Of a stretch of 64,000 bases of DNA, positions 8,899-17,812 are shown in pieces. The notes beneath the pieces were generated by a model that made no database searches, was not told where the DNA came from, and saw only the letters and a list, made by a program, of their open reading frames with translations. The position numbers and the translations under genes are program-made. This DNA is from an uncultured Erythrobacter sp. (lineage in GTDB: Bacteria; Pseudomonadota; Alphaproteobacteria; Sphingomonadales; Sphingomonadaceae): contig CANMIS010000001.1 of assembly GCA_947498065.1 (NCBI GenBank), forward strand, positions 62,001-126,000, in the 5' to 3' direction. Within the stretch, counting starts at the first letter, position 1. Each line of letters begins with the position of its first letter.

Positions 8899-9747
8899 AT
8901 GAACTGGTTCACCCGCGTCCGCAATTCCCTAGGGTTTAGCGACAAGCGCAGCTCTGAGAAGGATTTGTGGATCAAATGCAAATCCTGCCAGGAAATGCTG
9001 TTTGTTCAGGAATATGAGGACAATCTCTCGGTCTGCCCGCGCTGTGAGCATCACGGCCGGATCAGCGCCGATGCCCGGCTGAACCTGTTGCTGGACGAGG
9101 GGTTTGACCTGCTGCCTCAGCCGCAAGTCACCGAAGATCCGCTGAAATTTAAGGACAGCAAGAAATACACCGACCGGCTGAAGATCGCGCGAGCCAACAA
9201 TCCGCATCACGATGCCTTTGTCGTCGGATCGGGCACGATCGACAGCCACCCTGCGGTCGTCGGCGTGCAGGATTTCGGCTTTATGGGCGGATCGATGGGC
9301 ATGGCTGTGGGCATGGCGTTTTGCGCCGGGGCCGAGCGTGCGCTGAGGCGCAAATGCCCCTATATCGTGGTGACCGCCGCGGGCGGAGCGCGCATGCAGG
9401 AAGGCATTCTCAGCCTGATGCAAATGCCGCGCGCCACCGTGATGACGCGCCGCCTGAAAGAGGCCGGCCTGCCCTATATCGTCGTGTTGACCGACCCGAC
9501 CACCGGGGGCGTCACCGCGAGCTATGCGATGCTGGGCGATATCCAGATTGCAGAGCCCGGCGCGCTGATCGGATTTGCCGGACAGCGGGTGATCCAGGAC
9601 ACCATTCGCGAGCAATTGCCCGAAGGCTTCCAACGCGCGGAGTACCTTCACAAGCACGGCATGGTCGACATGGTGGTGAAGCGGCATGATCTGAAAGCCA
9701 CTTTGGCCAATGTGATCGACTATCTGCAGCCGCCCGTCGCGGCGTAA
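8899..9747 (+). CDS. accD: acetyl-CoA carboxylase carboxyltransferase subunit beta
   Basis: This subunit forms the carboxyltransferase with AccA, moving CO2 from biotin on AccB to acetyl-CoA to make malonyl-CoA for fatty-acid synthesis. It has 282 residues. The N-terminal zinc ribbon is intact: Cys27, Cys30, Cys46 and Cys49 (CKSC ... CPRC). The crotonase-like core includes [22 protein letters not shown] and the [12 protein letters not shown] segment that builds the oxyanion pocket. Downstream of trpA and upstream of folC; the trpA-accD-folC order is common in alphaproteobacteria, so a shared transcript is likely. Confidence 0.97.
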   Translation: MNWFTRVRNSLGFSDKRSSEKDLWIKCKSCQEMLFVQEYEDNLSVCPRCEHHGRISADARLNLLLDEGFDLLPQPQVTEDPLKFKDSKKYTDRLKIARANNPHHDAFVVGSGTIDSHPAVVGVQDFGFMGGSMGMAVGMAFCAGAERALRRKCPYIVVTAAGGARMQEGILSLMQMPRATVMTRRLKEAGLPYIVVLTDPTTGGVTASYAMLGDIQIAEPGALIGFAGQRVIQDTIREQLPEGFQRAEYLHKHGMVDMVVKRHDLKATLANVIDYLQPPVAA

Positions 9748-9755
9748 TGGGGCTT

Positions 9756-9861
9756 CGTCGTTGCGAGCCGAAGGCGAAGCAATCCATCTCCTGGCATTGC
9801 GCCCAGACGCTCCATTGGCACATGGATTGCCGCGTCGCCGTTCGGACTCCTCGCAATGACG
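9756..9861. repeat. palindromic intergenic repeat between accD and folC
   Basis: The left arm (9756-9787, CGTCGTTGCGAGCCGAAGGC onwards to AATCCAT) and the right arm (9822-9861, starting ATGGATTGCC and ending CTCGCAATGACG) are imperfect reverse complements. Repeats with the GCGAAGCAATCCA arm are frequent in many proteobacterial genomes. It fills nearly the whole 125-base gap between accD and folC and would form a strong hairpin in a readthrough transcript. Confidence 0.8.
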
Positions 9862-9872
9862 AGTAATGACTA

Positions 9873-11159
9873 ATGGATTTCGGAAAGTCCGACGACCCGC
9901 GCGTTCAGGCTCAGCTTGACCGTCTAAGCCAGCTGAGCGTGCCGGAGGGCCGCATCGGGCTGGAGACGGTCACCGCGATGATGGAGCGGCTCGGCAATCC
10001 GCACCGCCAATTGCCGCCAGTTTTCCATGTCGCGGGCACCAATGGCAAAGGGTCCACCTGTGCATTTCTGCGCGCCATGCTGGAGGCGGAGGGGTACCGC
10101 GTTCATATGACCACCAGCCCGCATCTGGTGCGCTATAACGAGCGGATTAGGCTGGCCGGAGAGCTGATTTCCGATACGGATTTGGCAGCGTTGCTGGCGG
10201 AGGTGCTGGACGCATGCGAGGATCTGGGCCCGAGCTTTTTCGAGGCCACCATCGCCGCCGCTTTCCTAGCGTTCAGCCGCGTGCCCGCCGATGCCTGCGT
10301 GGTCGAGGTCGGCCTTGGCGGGCGTTTGGACGCCACCAATGTGCTGGAACCCGACGCGCTCGCGGCCTGCGGGATCGCTGCGCTGGGGATCGATCACGAA
10401 AAGTTCCTGCTCGCGCCGGAGGACGGCGTACCAAAAGAGCCGATGGCTCGGATTGCATTTGAGAAGGCTGGGATTGCGAAAAAGGGCGTGCCGCTTCTTT
10501 CCATCAGCTGGAGCAGCCCTGAACGAAAGCAAATTCAGATCTGTTCGGCCGCTGCTGGATCGTTGCTGTATCGGATTGAGCGCGACTGGAATTACGGTGA
10601 TGAAGGGTACCGCGACAAGCATCGTATCCTTCATTTTCCTGAACTCGCATTGCCAGGAGAGCACCAGTCCAGCAACGCCGCCCTGGCAATCGCTATGGTC
10701 CGGCATCAGGAGAAATTGGCAATCTCGCAAAGCGCGATCATGCAAGGGCTGCAAAGCGCCACATGGCCTGCACGGCTACAGCGTCTGTCAGATGGGCCGC
10801 TGACATCGCGGGTTGCCGGGCGGAATTTGTGGCTTGATGGCGGTCATAACCCAAGTGCAGGTCAAGCTATCGCCAAGCACTTTGATGAGCCACTGCACCT
10901 CATCCTCGGCATGCTCGCGAACAAAGATCCGCGCGCGCTGCTCGATCCGCTGGGTGATGCGGTGCGCAGCCTCACTATCGTCCCGGTGCCCGACCAAAAC
11001 TGCCACCCGCCCGAAGCATTCGGTCTCGATGCGCGCGCCGCATCAGGCATTGAAGACGCGCTGCTCAACATTCCCGATGACGGTTACCCTGTGCTCATCG
11101 GAGGATCGCTCTATTTGGCGGGCGAAGTCCTGCGCCTGAATGACGAGATCCCCCAGTAG
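9873..11159 (+). CDS. folC: bifunctional folylpolyglutamate synthase / dihydrofolate synthase
   Basis: The enzyme adds glutamate to dihydropteroate and then further glutamates to reduced folates, using ATP, in the cytosol. The protein has 428 residues and the Mur-ligase fold. The P-loop GTNGKGST is at about residues 55-62; the conserved SPHLVRYNERI omega segment follows near 84-94; EVGLGGRLDATN carries the Mg-binding Glu and the ATP-contacting residues; and DGGHNPSAG marks the C-terminal domain. It ends just before a REP-like palindrome. The start at MDFGKSDDP is the first Met after the intergenic palindrome. Confidence 0.95.
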   Translation: MDFGKSDDPRVQAQLDRLSQLSVPEGRIGLETVTAMMERLGNPHRQLPPVFHVAGTNGKGSTCAFLRAMLEAEGYRVHMTTSPHLVRYNERIRLAGELISDTDLAALLAEVLDACEDLGPSFFEATIAAAFLAFSRVPADACVVEVGLGGRLDATNVLEPDALAACGIAALGIDHEKFLLAPEDGVPKEPMARIAFEKAGIAKKGVPLLSISWSSPERKQIQICSAAAGSLLYRIERDWNYGDEGYRDKHRILHFPELALPGEHQSSNAALAIAMVRHQEKLAISQSAIMQGLQSATWPARLQRLSDGPLTSRVAGRNLWLDGGHNPSAGQAIAKHFDEPLHLILGMLANKDPRALLDPLGDAVRSLTIVPVPDQNCHPPEAFGLDARAASGIEDALLNIPDDGYPVLIGGSLYLAGEVLRLNDEIPQ

Positions 11160-11161
11160 AA

Positions 11162-11251
11162 CCGTTTAGGCTGAGCTTGTCGAAGCCCTGCATTCTTTTC
11201 TTCATCGGAGGCAGAAACAAGGCAGTCCTTCGACAGGATCAGGACGAGCGG
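11162..11251. repeat. REP-like palindromic element, second copy
   Basis: The arms 11162-11186 and 11227-11251 are inverted copies of the same type as 6106-6199 (left arm contains GGCTGAGCTTGTCGAAGC, right arm contains CCTTCGACAGGATCAGGACG). It sits between two convergent genes, folC and the downstream transporter. The right arm overlaps the last codons of the minus-strand transporter, so that protein's final residues are repeat-encoded. Confidence 0.75.
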
Positions 11252-12567
11252 GTTTCATTATCCACTCTGCCCGCCGTGCCCATGGAATCGTCAACCAGTC
11301 CTGTGCGCATCATCCACCAGAACAGCACGATCCCCGGCACCGCCAGAACCGTGGTGAGCAAGTAGAAATTCACATAGCCGGTGGCCTCAATCAGGCTGCC
11401 CGCGGTGGTCCCCGTAATCAACCTACCAACGATGCTCGCCGCTGCGCTGATCATCGCGTAATGCGCCGCCGTAAAGCGCAGATCGCACAAAGCCGAGAAA
11501 TAGGCGACCACCACCACGCCGCCATATCCGCTGGCGAAATTCTCGAACCCAATGGCCGAGGCGAGCCCCAGGTTTGAATGCCCCGCTGCCGCCAAGGCTG
11601 CAAAGCTGACATTCGACACCGCCATCAGAATGAGCGCGATCAGAACCGAGCGTTTGAGGCCTAGGCGCGCATAGATGATCCCGCCCACAAATATCCCGAT
11701 CAGATAGGCCCAAAAGCCGACGCCTACGTCGTAAATTGCAATCTCATCATTGCTGAACCCCAGATCATCGAACAGTAGCCGAAAAGTGAGGTTCGCGAGC
11801 GTATCGCCGATTTTGTGGACGAGGATAAAGGCGAGGACGAGCCACGCGCCGTGCCGCTGAAAGAACTCTTTGAAAGGGCCCGCAATCGACTGCCACACGT
11901 CAGAAACGCCTTTGCGCGCGATCGTAACCTGCCGCCGCGCGGGCTCTCCCATGATCAATGCGGTGAGCATCGCGGGCAGCGCCAGCAAGGCGCAAGAAAG
12001 ATAGGCGGCCTCCCACCCATATCGCACGGCGACCACCAGCGCGATGGCCCCTGCCCCGGCGGAGCCGACGCGCCACCCATATTGGTTCATGCCGGAGCCG
12101 GTGCCCAGCTGATAGGGCTTCAGCGTCTCGATCCTGTAGGCGTCGATCACAATGTCGAATGTTGCCCCAGCAATGCCGACCAGCACAGCGGCAATGATTG
12201 TCGCGGGCAGATTGCCCGATGGGTCGACCAGCGCGAGATTGACCACCGCCGCGATCACCATCACGCCGGATAGCAGCATCCACGACACCCGCTGTCCCAA
12301 ACGGCCGAGCAGCGGGATGCGCACCCCATCGACCACCCACGCCCAGAACACTTTGAAATTGTAGACGAGGAAGGCGAGCGTGTACGCGGTGACGGTCGCT
12401 TTGTCGATCCCATCCTGCGCGAGGCGCGTTGTCAGCGTCGCGCCGATCATCGCATAGGGAAAGCCAGAGGACACGCCGACAAAGAATGCGGCGAGCGATT
12501 CCTTCTCAAAATAGGGTCTCGCCGCGCTCCACCAGTCGCGCTTCGCGCTCAGCTGAGGCTCAGCCAA
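11239..12567 (-). CDS. AmpG-like MFS transporter
   Basis: A 442-residue major-facilitator protein with about 12 hydrophobic segments. The opening FFVGVSSGFPYAMIGATLTTRLAQDGIDKATV and the RIPLLGRLGQRVSWMLLSG loop (quoted in part) are typical of the AmpG/PAT group, which imports muropeptides in peptidoglycan recycling or carries acetyl-CoA in eukaryotes. The substrate here is not shown by the sequence. Its start is six bases after the stop of a second AmpG-like gene, so the two form an operon. The last residues (NETRSS) lie in the REP-like repeat at 11227-11251. Confidence 0.85.
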   Translation of the reverse strand: MAEPQLSAKRDWWSAARPYFEKESLAAFFVGVSSGFPYAMIGATLTTRLAQDGIDKATVTAYTLAFLVYNFKVFWAWVVDGVRIPLLGRLGQRVSWMLLSGVMVIAAVVNLALVDPSGNLPATIIAAVLVGIAGATFDIVIDAYRIETLKPYQLGTGSGMNQYGWRVGSAGAGAIALVVAVRYGWEAAYLSCALLALPAMLTALIMGEPARRQVTIARKGVSDVWQSIAGPFKEFFQRHGAWLVLAFILVHKIGDTLANLTFRLLFDDLGFSNDEIAIYDVGVGFWAYLIGIFVGGIIYARLGLKRSVLIALILMAVSNVSFAALAAAGHSNLGLASAIGFENFASGYGGVVVVAYFSALCDLRFTAAHYAMISAAASIVGRLITGTTAGSLIEATGYVNFYLLTTVLAVPGIVLFWWMMRTGLVDDSMGTAGRVDNETRSS

Positions 12568-12573
12568 AGGCGC

Positions 12574-14307
12574 CTACTCCGCTGGCTGCGCCTCTGGCGT
12601 GACGACGCCCGATCCGGTCGGCCCGCTGCGTGATTGGCGGAACCATTCGGCCAGGCACAGAGCGACTGCGATAAAGCCGATCAGCGTCGTCAGGATAAAG
12701 ACATCGTAATAGCCCTGATCCTCGATCATCTCGCCCAAGGCTCCGCGCCCCAAGGTGCCGACCAGCAATGTGAGCGAGGACAGCAGGGCATATTGTACCG
12801 CGCTGAAATTCTTGTTCACGATGGAGGATAGCCACGCGATATAGGCCGCGCCTGCGATGCCGATGGCAAGGTTTTCAAAGAAGATTGTGAAGGTAAGCTT
12901 GGCGAGCGACGGGCTGCCGATGACGGGGACTTGGCTGATCGCCCAGGAGAAGCCAACCGCGTCGCTGACGGCCTGCATGTTCGCCCCGCCCAGCGCCAGA
13001 TCCGCATAGAGCAGGTTGGTGAGCGCGGCCAGCAATGCACCAATTGTCAGCGTCAGCATTCTGCCCATCATGGTGAGCATAAAGCCGCCCAGCGCGAGGC
13101 CTAGGATGATCGCGCCGACTCCGAAGAACTTCGAGGCGAAGGCGACTTCGTCTTTGGTGTATTCCAGCTCTCCGAGATAGAACGGATAGGCGAAGCTGCC
13201 CCAGATCGCGTCGCAAATCCGGTAGGTCAGAACGAGCGATAGGATCAGCACCAGCGACCAGCCGATGCGTCCGACAAATTCAACCAATGGCAAAACGAGC
13301 GCGCGGTAGAGGTGATCCATTACAAACCCGCTGCCCTGCGGCGCGGGCGCGTCTTCGGTGAGCAGATAATTGCCCTGCTTCTTTTGGCTCGCCAGCCAGC
13401 CAGCGATCAGCGCGGGTACAATGATGGTCGCAACAATGATCCAAGGGCCATAATTGACGGTGAACTCGGTCGGGTTTGGACGGTCCTCTGGCGCGTAGGC
13501 CAAAGACATATACATGAAGGTCACGACCACACCGATGGCGCCTGCCCATAGGCCGCCTACCACCAGGAGCGCCTTGGCGCGAATGCCGGGTTCCAGCTCG
13601 CCCTGCTTGCGCAGGCCCACGAACAACTCATCGACGACCGCGGGCTGCCCCTCGGCCAGTTTCTTGCTGTCGCTGTCTGGGGCGAACAGGCCGATGAAAC
13701 CAATCCCGAGCAGGATCGCGCCCATCAGCAAATAAGTCTGAGGCCAGCCGATCCGTGCCGCAATAATCAGGCCCAATGCCCCGCCGACCAGCGCGGCCAG
13801 CCGGTATCCCATTTGATATACGGTGGAGAGGATATCGAGCGTCGCTTTCTCATCCGCGACATCAATCCGCCAGGCGTTGATCGCAATATCCTGAGTCGCG
13901 CTGGCCAAAGCGCCAATACCTGCGAGCAGGCTGAACCAGCCGATGCTTTCGTTGGTGGGATTGCTGAGCGCGAGCGAGACGAGGATTACGCCCAGCAGCA
14001 ATTGCGAGGGGACGATCCACTGCTTACGCTTACCGAGACGGCGCATGCCGGGAATGTTCACCTTGTCGATCAGCGGCGACCACAGGAATTGGAACGCATA
14101 GGCCAGACCGATCAGCGAGAAGACGCCCATGGTCTCCAGATCAACCTCAGCATCGCTGAGCCATGCAAACAAAGTGCCCAAGAACAAGGCAAACGGCAGA
14201 CCGCTGGCGAAGCCGAACAGCGCCATATAGCCGGTCTTCTTCTGCCCCATTGAGCGAAAGACCTCTGCCCAGCCCGGTTTGCTCGCCTTGGCCGCTGCCT
14301 CTGACAT
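12574..14307 (-). CDS. AmpG-like MFS transporter, first of tandem pair
   Basis: A 577-residue MFS protein, longer than typical AmpG (about 490) because of extended loops. The N-terminus [19 protein letters not shown] and the [24 protein letters not shown] region (shown in part) match the AmpG pattern of a conserved loop 2-3. The start is set at [13 protein letters not shown] (14307), preceded by AAAGGACG; the frame is open to 14421 but without a Shine-Dalgarno site there. It is divergent from the Rieske oxygenase. Two AmpG homologues in tandem could pump related substrates or form a heteromer; neither is shown. Confidence 0.85.
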   Translation of the reverse strand: MSEAAAKASKPGWAEVFRSMGQKKTGYMALFGFASGLPFALFLGTLFAWLSDAEVDLETMGVFSLIGLAYAFQFLWSPLIDKVNIPGMRRLGKRKQWIVPSQLLLGVILVSLALSNPTNESIGWFSLLAGIGALASATQDIAINAWRIDVADEKATLDILSTVYQMGYRLAALVGGALGLIIAARIGWPQTYLLMGAILLGIGFIGLFAPDSDSKKLAEGQPAVVDELFVGLRKQGELEPGIRAKALLVVGGLWAGAIGVVVTFMYMSLAYAPEDRPNPTEFTVNYGPWIIVATIIVPALIAGWLASQKKQGNYLLTEDAPAPQGSGFVMDHLYRALVLPLVEFVGRIGWSLVLILSLVLTYRICDAIWGSFAYPFYLGELEYTKDEVAFASKFFGVGAIILGLALGGFMLTMMGRMLTLTIGALLAALTNLLYADLALGGANMQAVSDAVGFSWAISQVPVIGSPSLAKLTFTIFFENLAIGIAGAAYIAWLSSIVNKNFSAVQYALLSSLTLLVGTLGRGALGEMIEDQGYYDVFILTTLIGFIAVALCLAEWFRQSRSGPTGSGVVTPEAQPAE

Positions 14308-14393
14308 ATTCGAACGTCCTTTCGATCCCAGCCTTTCGATACCGGCCGATTTCTGCAACACTACTCGCGGATGAGAGGAATAGGAACGCTTCG

Positions 14394-15578
14394 ATGAACG
14401 CGCCAACAACGCCATCAACACCTTTGGTGGATGATCCGGCTCAAATCCTGCGCCCGACGGCTGGCCAATTGGCCTTGGCCGAGCAAATCAAGGCGGGCGG
14501 CACGCGGCCAAAAGATGGGATCAAGACGCTCCCTGCGAGCCTCTACACCGATCCAGCGCATTTCGCGGCGGAGAAAGCGGCGCTGTTTGACCGCCTCCCG
14601 CAAGTGCTCGCGCCCTCTGCTTTACTGCCAGAGCCGGGTATGTCGGTGCCGCATGATGGCACGGGCCGCCCGCTACTGATCACCCGCGATGCGAGCGGCA
14701 CAGTGCATGTGTTCCTCAATGTCTGCCGTCACCGGGGCACGCGCCTGGTCGAGGGCGATGAAGTGCAATGCACCAGCCGTCTGGTGTGCCCCTATCACGC
14801 TTGGACATACAGACTGGATGGGGAGCTGCTTGCCCTACCCCGCGCGGAGACATTTCCCGGTCTTGATAAGAGCGCGCATGGCCTCGCTGAGCTTCCATCG
14901 CTTGAGGCAGGCGGGCTGATCTGGTTTGCGCCCCAGGCGGACGCAGACTTCAGCCACGCGAAAACATTGGGTGAAGACTTTGCCGCCTTTGGCATGGATC
15001 AGGCCCATCTGTTCCGCCGCAAGACCCATTCGGTCGCGGGCAATTGGAAGCTCATCATGGATGCGTTCCTCGAAAGCTATCATGTCACCCGCCTGCATGC
15101 GAACACGATTGGCCCGTTCTTTAAGGATGGCGTGACCAGCGGCGACAATATCGGACCGCATCAACGCTCTGCCGTGGGGCGGCTGGAGGAGATGGAGGGG
15201 CTAAGCTTTGAGGATATGGCGCAGCTGCGTCGGGTCGTCACTTTCGCCTATCAACTGCTCCCCGCGACGATCATCGTCCCCAGCCCTGACTATGTAAACA
15301 TCATGGTGCTGATGCCCAGCGCTCACAATCACACTTTGGTTGAGGACTTCATGCTGATCCCGGAGGAACCGCAGACCGACAAAGCGCGCAGCCATTGGGA
15401 GCGCAGCTGGGATCTGCTGGATGGCGGCGTGTTCGCCAGCGAAGATTTCCGCGCAGCAGAGCTGGGCCAGCAAGGCCTCGAAAGCGGCGCGATCGATCAC
15501 CTCACCCTTGGCACGCTGGAAGGCGGCATTGCGCGCTTTGACGAATCCATCGCAGCGGCCATGGCGCAGAGCACATAA
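14394..15578 (+). CDS. Rieske [2Fe-2S] aromatic-ring-hydroxylating oxygenase, alpha subunit family
   Basis: A 394-residue protein. The Rieske cluster ligands are Cys111-x-His113 and Cys132-x2-His135 (VCRHRGTRL ... CPYHAWTY). The C-terminal catalytic domain carries [16 protein letters not shown], giving the two His of the mononuclear iron 2-His-1-carboxylate site. The closest general class is the phthalate/carnitine/choline-type ring-hydroxylating family. No beta subunit, ferredoxin or reductase gene is adjacent, so it must borrow an electron donor or belong to an alpha-only type such as CntA or choline-monooxygenase-like enzymes. The start follows AGGAATAGGAAC. Its substrate cannot be predicted. 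Confidence 0.9.
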   Translation: MNAPTTPSTPLVDDPAQILRPTAGQLALAEQIKAGGTRPKDGIKTLPASLYTDPAHFAAEKAALFDRLPQVLAPSALLPEPGMSVPHDGTGRPLLITRDASGTVHVFLNVCRHRGTRLVEGDEVQCTSRLVCPYHAWTYRLDGELLALPRAETFPGLDKSAHGLAELPSLEAGGLIWFAPQADADFSHAKTLGEDFAAFGMDQAHLFRRKTHSVAGNWKLIMDAFLESYHVTRLHANTIGPFFKDGVTSGDNIGPHQRSAVGRLEEMEGLSFEDMAQLRRVVTFAYQLLPATIIVPSPDYVNIMVLMPSAHNHTLVEDFMLIPEEPQTDKARSHWERSWDLLDGGVFASEDFRAAELGQQGLESGAIDHLTLGTLEGGIARFDESIAAAMAQST

Positions 15579-15651
15579 GGCTCTCCAAACACACGCTCAC
15601 CTCGCGAGATTGTTGCGCGACGCCGTCGGACAGCCTAGGCGCGGGCCAGTC

Positions 15652-16482
15652 ATGACAAACTCTCCCAAAACGCCCCCCAAAACGCCAAGGTCCGCAGACC
15701 GCCCAGAGGGCGACCGCATCGCCAAGCTGCTGGCGCGCGCTGGCATTGCCAGCCGCCGCGAGATAGAGCGGATGATCGATGATCGCCGCATCACGCTGAA
15801 TGGAAAGCCGGTGGAAACGCCCGCGACCTTCCTCACTAACCTGCGCGGTGTCGCCGTCGATGGCAAAGCCGTCGGCCCAATTGAACCATCTCAGCTCTAC
15901 GCCTTTCATAAGCCGACCGGGCTGCTGACGGCGGAGCGTGATTTCACTGGCCGCGCGACGATCTATGATGCGCTGGTCAATGCCCTGCCCAAGGGTACAC
16001 CGCGATTGATGCCAATCGGCAGGCTCGATCTGAACACTGAAGGTTTGCTGCTGCTCACCAATGATGGCGGCTTGAAGCGGCAAATGGAGCTGCCCGCCAG
16101 CGGCATCCCCCGCACCTACCGCGCCCGCGCCTTTGGCGATGTCTCGCAGGAGCAGCTCGAAGCCTTGGCCGAAGGCATTGAGATCGACGGCGTCCGATAC
16201 GGCTCGATCAATGCAAACAAGGAACACGGGGGCAAAGGCGGCGGCCGCAATCAGTGGATCGAGATGACCATCACCGAGGGCAAGAACCGCGAAGTCCGCC
16301 GGGTGCTGGAATATCTGGGTCTAGAGGTCAGCCGCCTGATCCGAACCGCTTACGGCCCGTTTGAGCTGGCGGATCTGGGACGCGGCCAGGCCGTGCGTAT
16401 TCGCAAAGGCGATCTTGACCGGTTTGTCAGCACTCTGAAACAGGCCCGCAAGCATAGTAAGCTGGACAATCAAGGCCAATGA
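15652..16482 (+). CDS. rluB: 23S rRNA pseudouridine synthase, RluB/RsuA family
   Basis: A 276-residue enzyme that isomerises a uridine in rRNA. An S4 RNA-binding domain covers about residues 22-65 (RIAKLLARAGIASRREIE). The catalytic domain has the conserved GRLDLNTEGLLLLTNDG, with the nucleophile Asp126. The C-terminal LIRTAYGPFEL segment is also typical. RluB acts on U2605 of 23S rRNA in E. coli; RluE and RsuA are related, so the exact position is inferred. The stop overlaps the rsmD start by four bases (ATGA), making a two-gene rRNA-modification operon. The start is the ATG at 15652, since upstream codons do not fit the family. Confidence 0.88.
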   Translation: MTNSPKTPPKTPRSADRPEGDRIAKLLARAGIASRREIERMIDDRRITLNGKPVETPATFLTNLRGVAVDGKAVGPIEPSQLYAFHKPTGLLTAERDFTGRATIYDALVNALPKGTPRLMPIGRLDLNTEGLLLLTNDGGLKRQMELPASGIPRTYRARAFGDVSQEQLEALAEGIEIDGVRYGSINANKEHGGKGGGRNQWIEMTITEGKNREVRRVLEYLGLEVSRLIRTAYGPFELADLGRGQAVRIRKGDLDRFVSTLKQARKHSKLDNQGQ

Positions 16483-17078
16483 GGATCATTGCAGGCGAAT
16501 GGCGCGGACGCAAAGTTGCCGCTCCCAAAGGCGATGCGACCCGGCCAACGGCGGATCGGACGCGCGAGACATTGTTCAGCATGCTGCACAGCCGCTTGGG
16601 CAGCTTTGAAGACCTGCGCGTCGCAGACCTGTTCGCGGGGTCTGGCGCATTGGGCCTAGAGGCGCTCTCTCGCGGGGCGGCGCATTGCCTGTTCGTGGAG
16701 CAAGACCGCGCGGCGCTCGACACGCTTCGCGCCAATATCGCGGCGCTCAGCGCCAGAGACCGTGCCGATGTGCAAGGCAGCTCTGTCATGAGCCTCGGCC
16801 CGGCGCGTGCGCCCTATGATCTGATACTGATGGACCCGCCCTATTTCACGGGAGCGGGAATGGTCGCGCTTGACCGGTTTCAGCGCCTCAATTGGATTGG
16901 CCCAGCCACATGGATCGCATTGGAAGTGGCGGCCAAAGAGGACGTCTCGGTCAAAGGTTCGCTCAAGGGATTAGAAATCGAAGCGGAACGGCGGGTCGGC
17001 AAAGGCAAACTTGTGCTGTTTCGCGCAAGTTCAGCCCAGGCAGAGGACACTGCACCTCCCGCCGCTCGCTTCGATTGA
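16479..17078 (+). CDS. rsmD: 16S rRNA (guanine(966)-N(2))-methyltransferase
   Basis: The enzyme methylates G966 of 16S rRNA on the assembled 30S body, using S-adenosylmethionine. At 199 residues it is of normal length. It opens with MRIIAGEWRGRKV and RPTADRTRETLFSML, both highly conserved in RsmD. The SAM-binding loop is DLFAGSGALGLEALSRGA and the catalytic motif is DPPY at residues 119-122. It overlaps the pseudouridine-synthase gene by ATGA. A short tail with SSAQAEDTAPPAARFD is not conserved in the family. Confidence 0.95.
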   Translation: MRIIAGEWRGRKVAAPKGDATRPTADRTRETLFSMLHSRLGSFEDLRVADLFAGSGALGLEALSRGAAHCLFVEQDRAALDTLRANIAALSARDRADVQGSSVMSLGPARAPYDLILMDPPYFTGAGMVALDRFQRLNWIGPATWIALEVAAKEDVSVKGSLKGLEIEAERRVGKGKLVLFRASSAQAEDTAPPAARFD

Positions 17079-17108
17079 TATGATCGGCCGTATTTAGCCG
17101 ATCACATC

Positions 17109-17510
17109 TTACTCACCGCCTTCTGGTGGCGGCATGTCTGCCGGTTCACCTTCGGGGGCTGGTGCAGGCTCCGCTGCACCGGCTGCGCGGGCTTCAATGA
17201 CCTGCCATGTCGATTCGCGGTCCGGTCCGCTCATGGAGGTGATCAGCACGCGATCCTCGTCCGACAGGCGCCAGAACAGCTCCTGTCGATCAGGCGAGAG
17301 AGTCCAGTAATATCCGCGTGTTTCCATCGGCCATGTGTCATAGGCGGCCTGCTGATCAGGCGGCCAGCTGTCATAAGCGGCCGTTTGATCGGGTGTCATA
17401 TCGGTGGATGTGGCGGGCGCTGCTTCGTCCTGAGCCAGCGCGGTTGAACCAATTGGAATTGCAAGTGCCATAAGGCCGGCACTGGCTAGAAAAGTAAAAG
17501 ACTTACGCAT
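17109..17510 (-). CDS. exported protein with repeated Trp-Pro motifs
   Basis: A 133-residue protein with a signal peptide (MRKSFTFLASAGLMALAIPI, cleavage probably after ALA before QDEAAP). The mature part has a short repeat, AAYDSWPPDQQ / AAYDTWPMETR / GYYWTLSPDRQ, followed by ELFWRLSDEDRVLI, and ends in a Pro/Glu/Gly-rich tail. The start at 17510 is chosen because GGAGAAC lies about nine bases upstream and it begins the signal peptide; four and nine codons further upstream are other Met codons. I do not recognise a named family; similar YDSWP proteins occur in sphingomonads. Convergent with rsmD. Confidence 0.75.
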   Translation of the reverse strand: MRKSFTFLASAGLMALAIPIGSTALAQDEAAPATSTDMTPDQTAAYDSWPPDQQAAYDTWPMETRGYYWTLSPDRQELFWRLSDEDRVLITSMSGPDRESTWQVIEARAAGAAEPAPAPEGEPADMPPPEGGE

Positions 17511-17812
17511 GGGGTTCTCCATAAAGATTGATCCCAAGCGTTACGAACGCGACCCGCTTGCCCGTACGAGTTCCCCTCTTGAGCAAGCCCCATCCTTATG
17601 ACCATGCTTTGCCCCCTTGCGAAGGCTTTGGCGAAGCACGCGGCGTATCCCGCGCACGGCTAAGCGTCATGCGTGGCGAAAGCGCGGTGGGTTGATAATG
17701 GCTCGCAAATACTCCGGCGGACTTGCGCATTTTCCCAAAGAAGAGACGTGCATGAACGAATATACGTGCTTGCGGGGGGCGATCACGTTCTCTACTTGTT
17801 CACAGCAATATT
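17511..17812. other. non-coding gap upstream of UvrD/PcrA helicase
   Basis: This 302-base gap separates divergent genes. I see no convincing protein frame; the one 80-codon plus frame (17617-17859) runs into the helicase gene in another frame and has no family features. The right end holds the SOS box listed separately, and the left end should contain the promoter of the exported protein. Confidence 0.6.
17787..17801 (+). promoter_or_regulatory. LexA (SOS) box upstream of UvrD/PcrA helicase
   Basis: The sequence GTTCTCTACTTGTTC is a perfect alphaproteobacterial GTTC-N7-GTTC box and differs from the recA box at 37030-37044 by one base in 15. It lies only 11 bases before the helicase ATG, so LexA would cover the start of the transcript or the region just upstream of translation. 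Confidence 0.85.
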
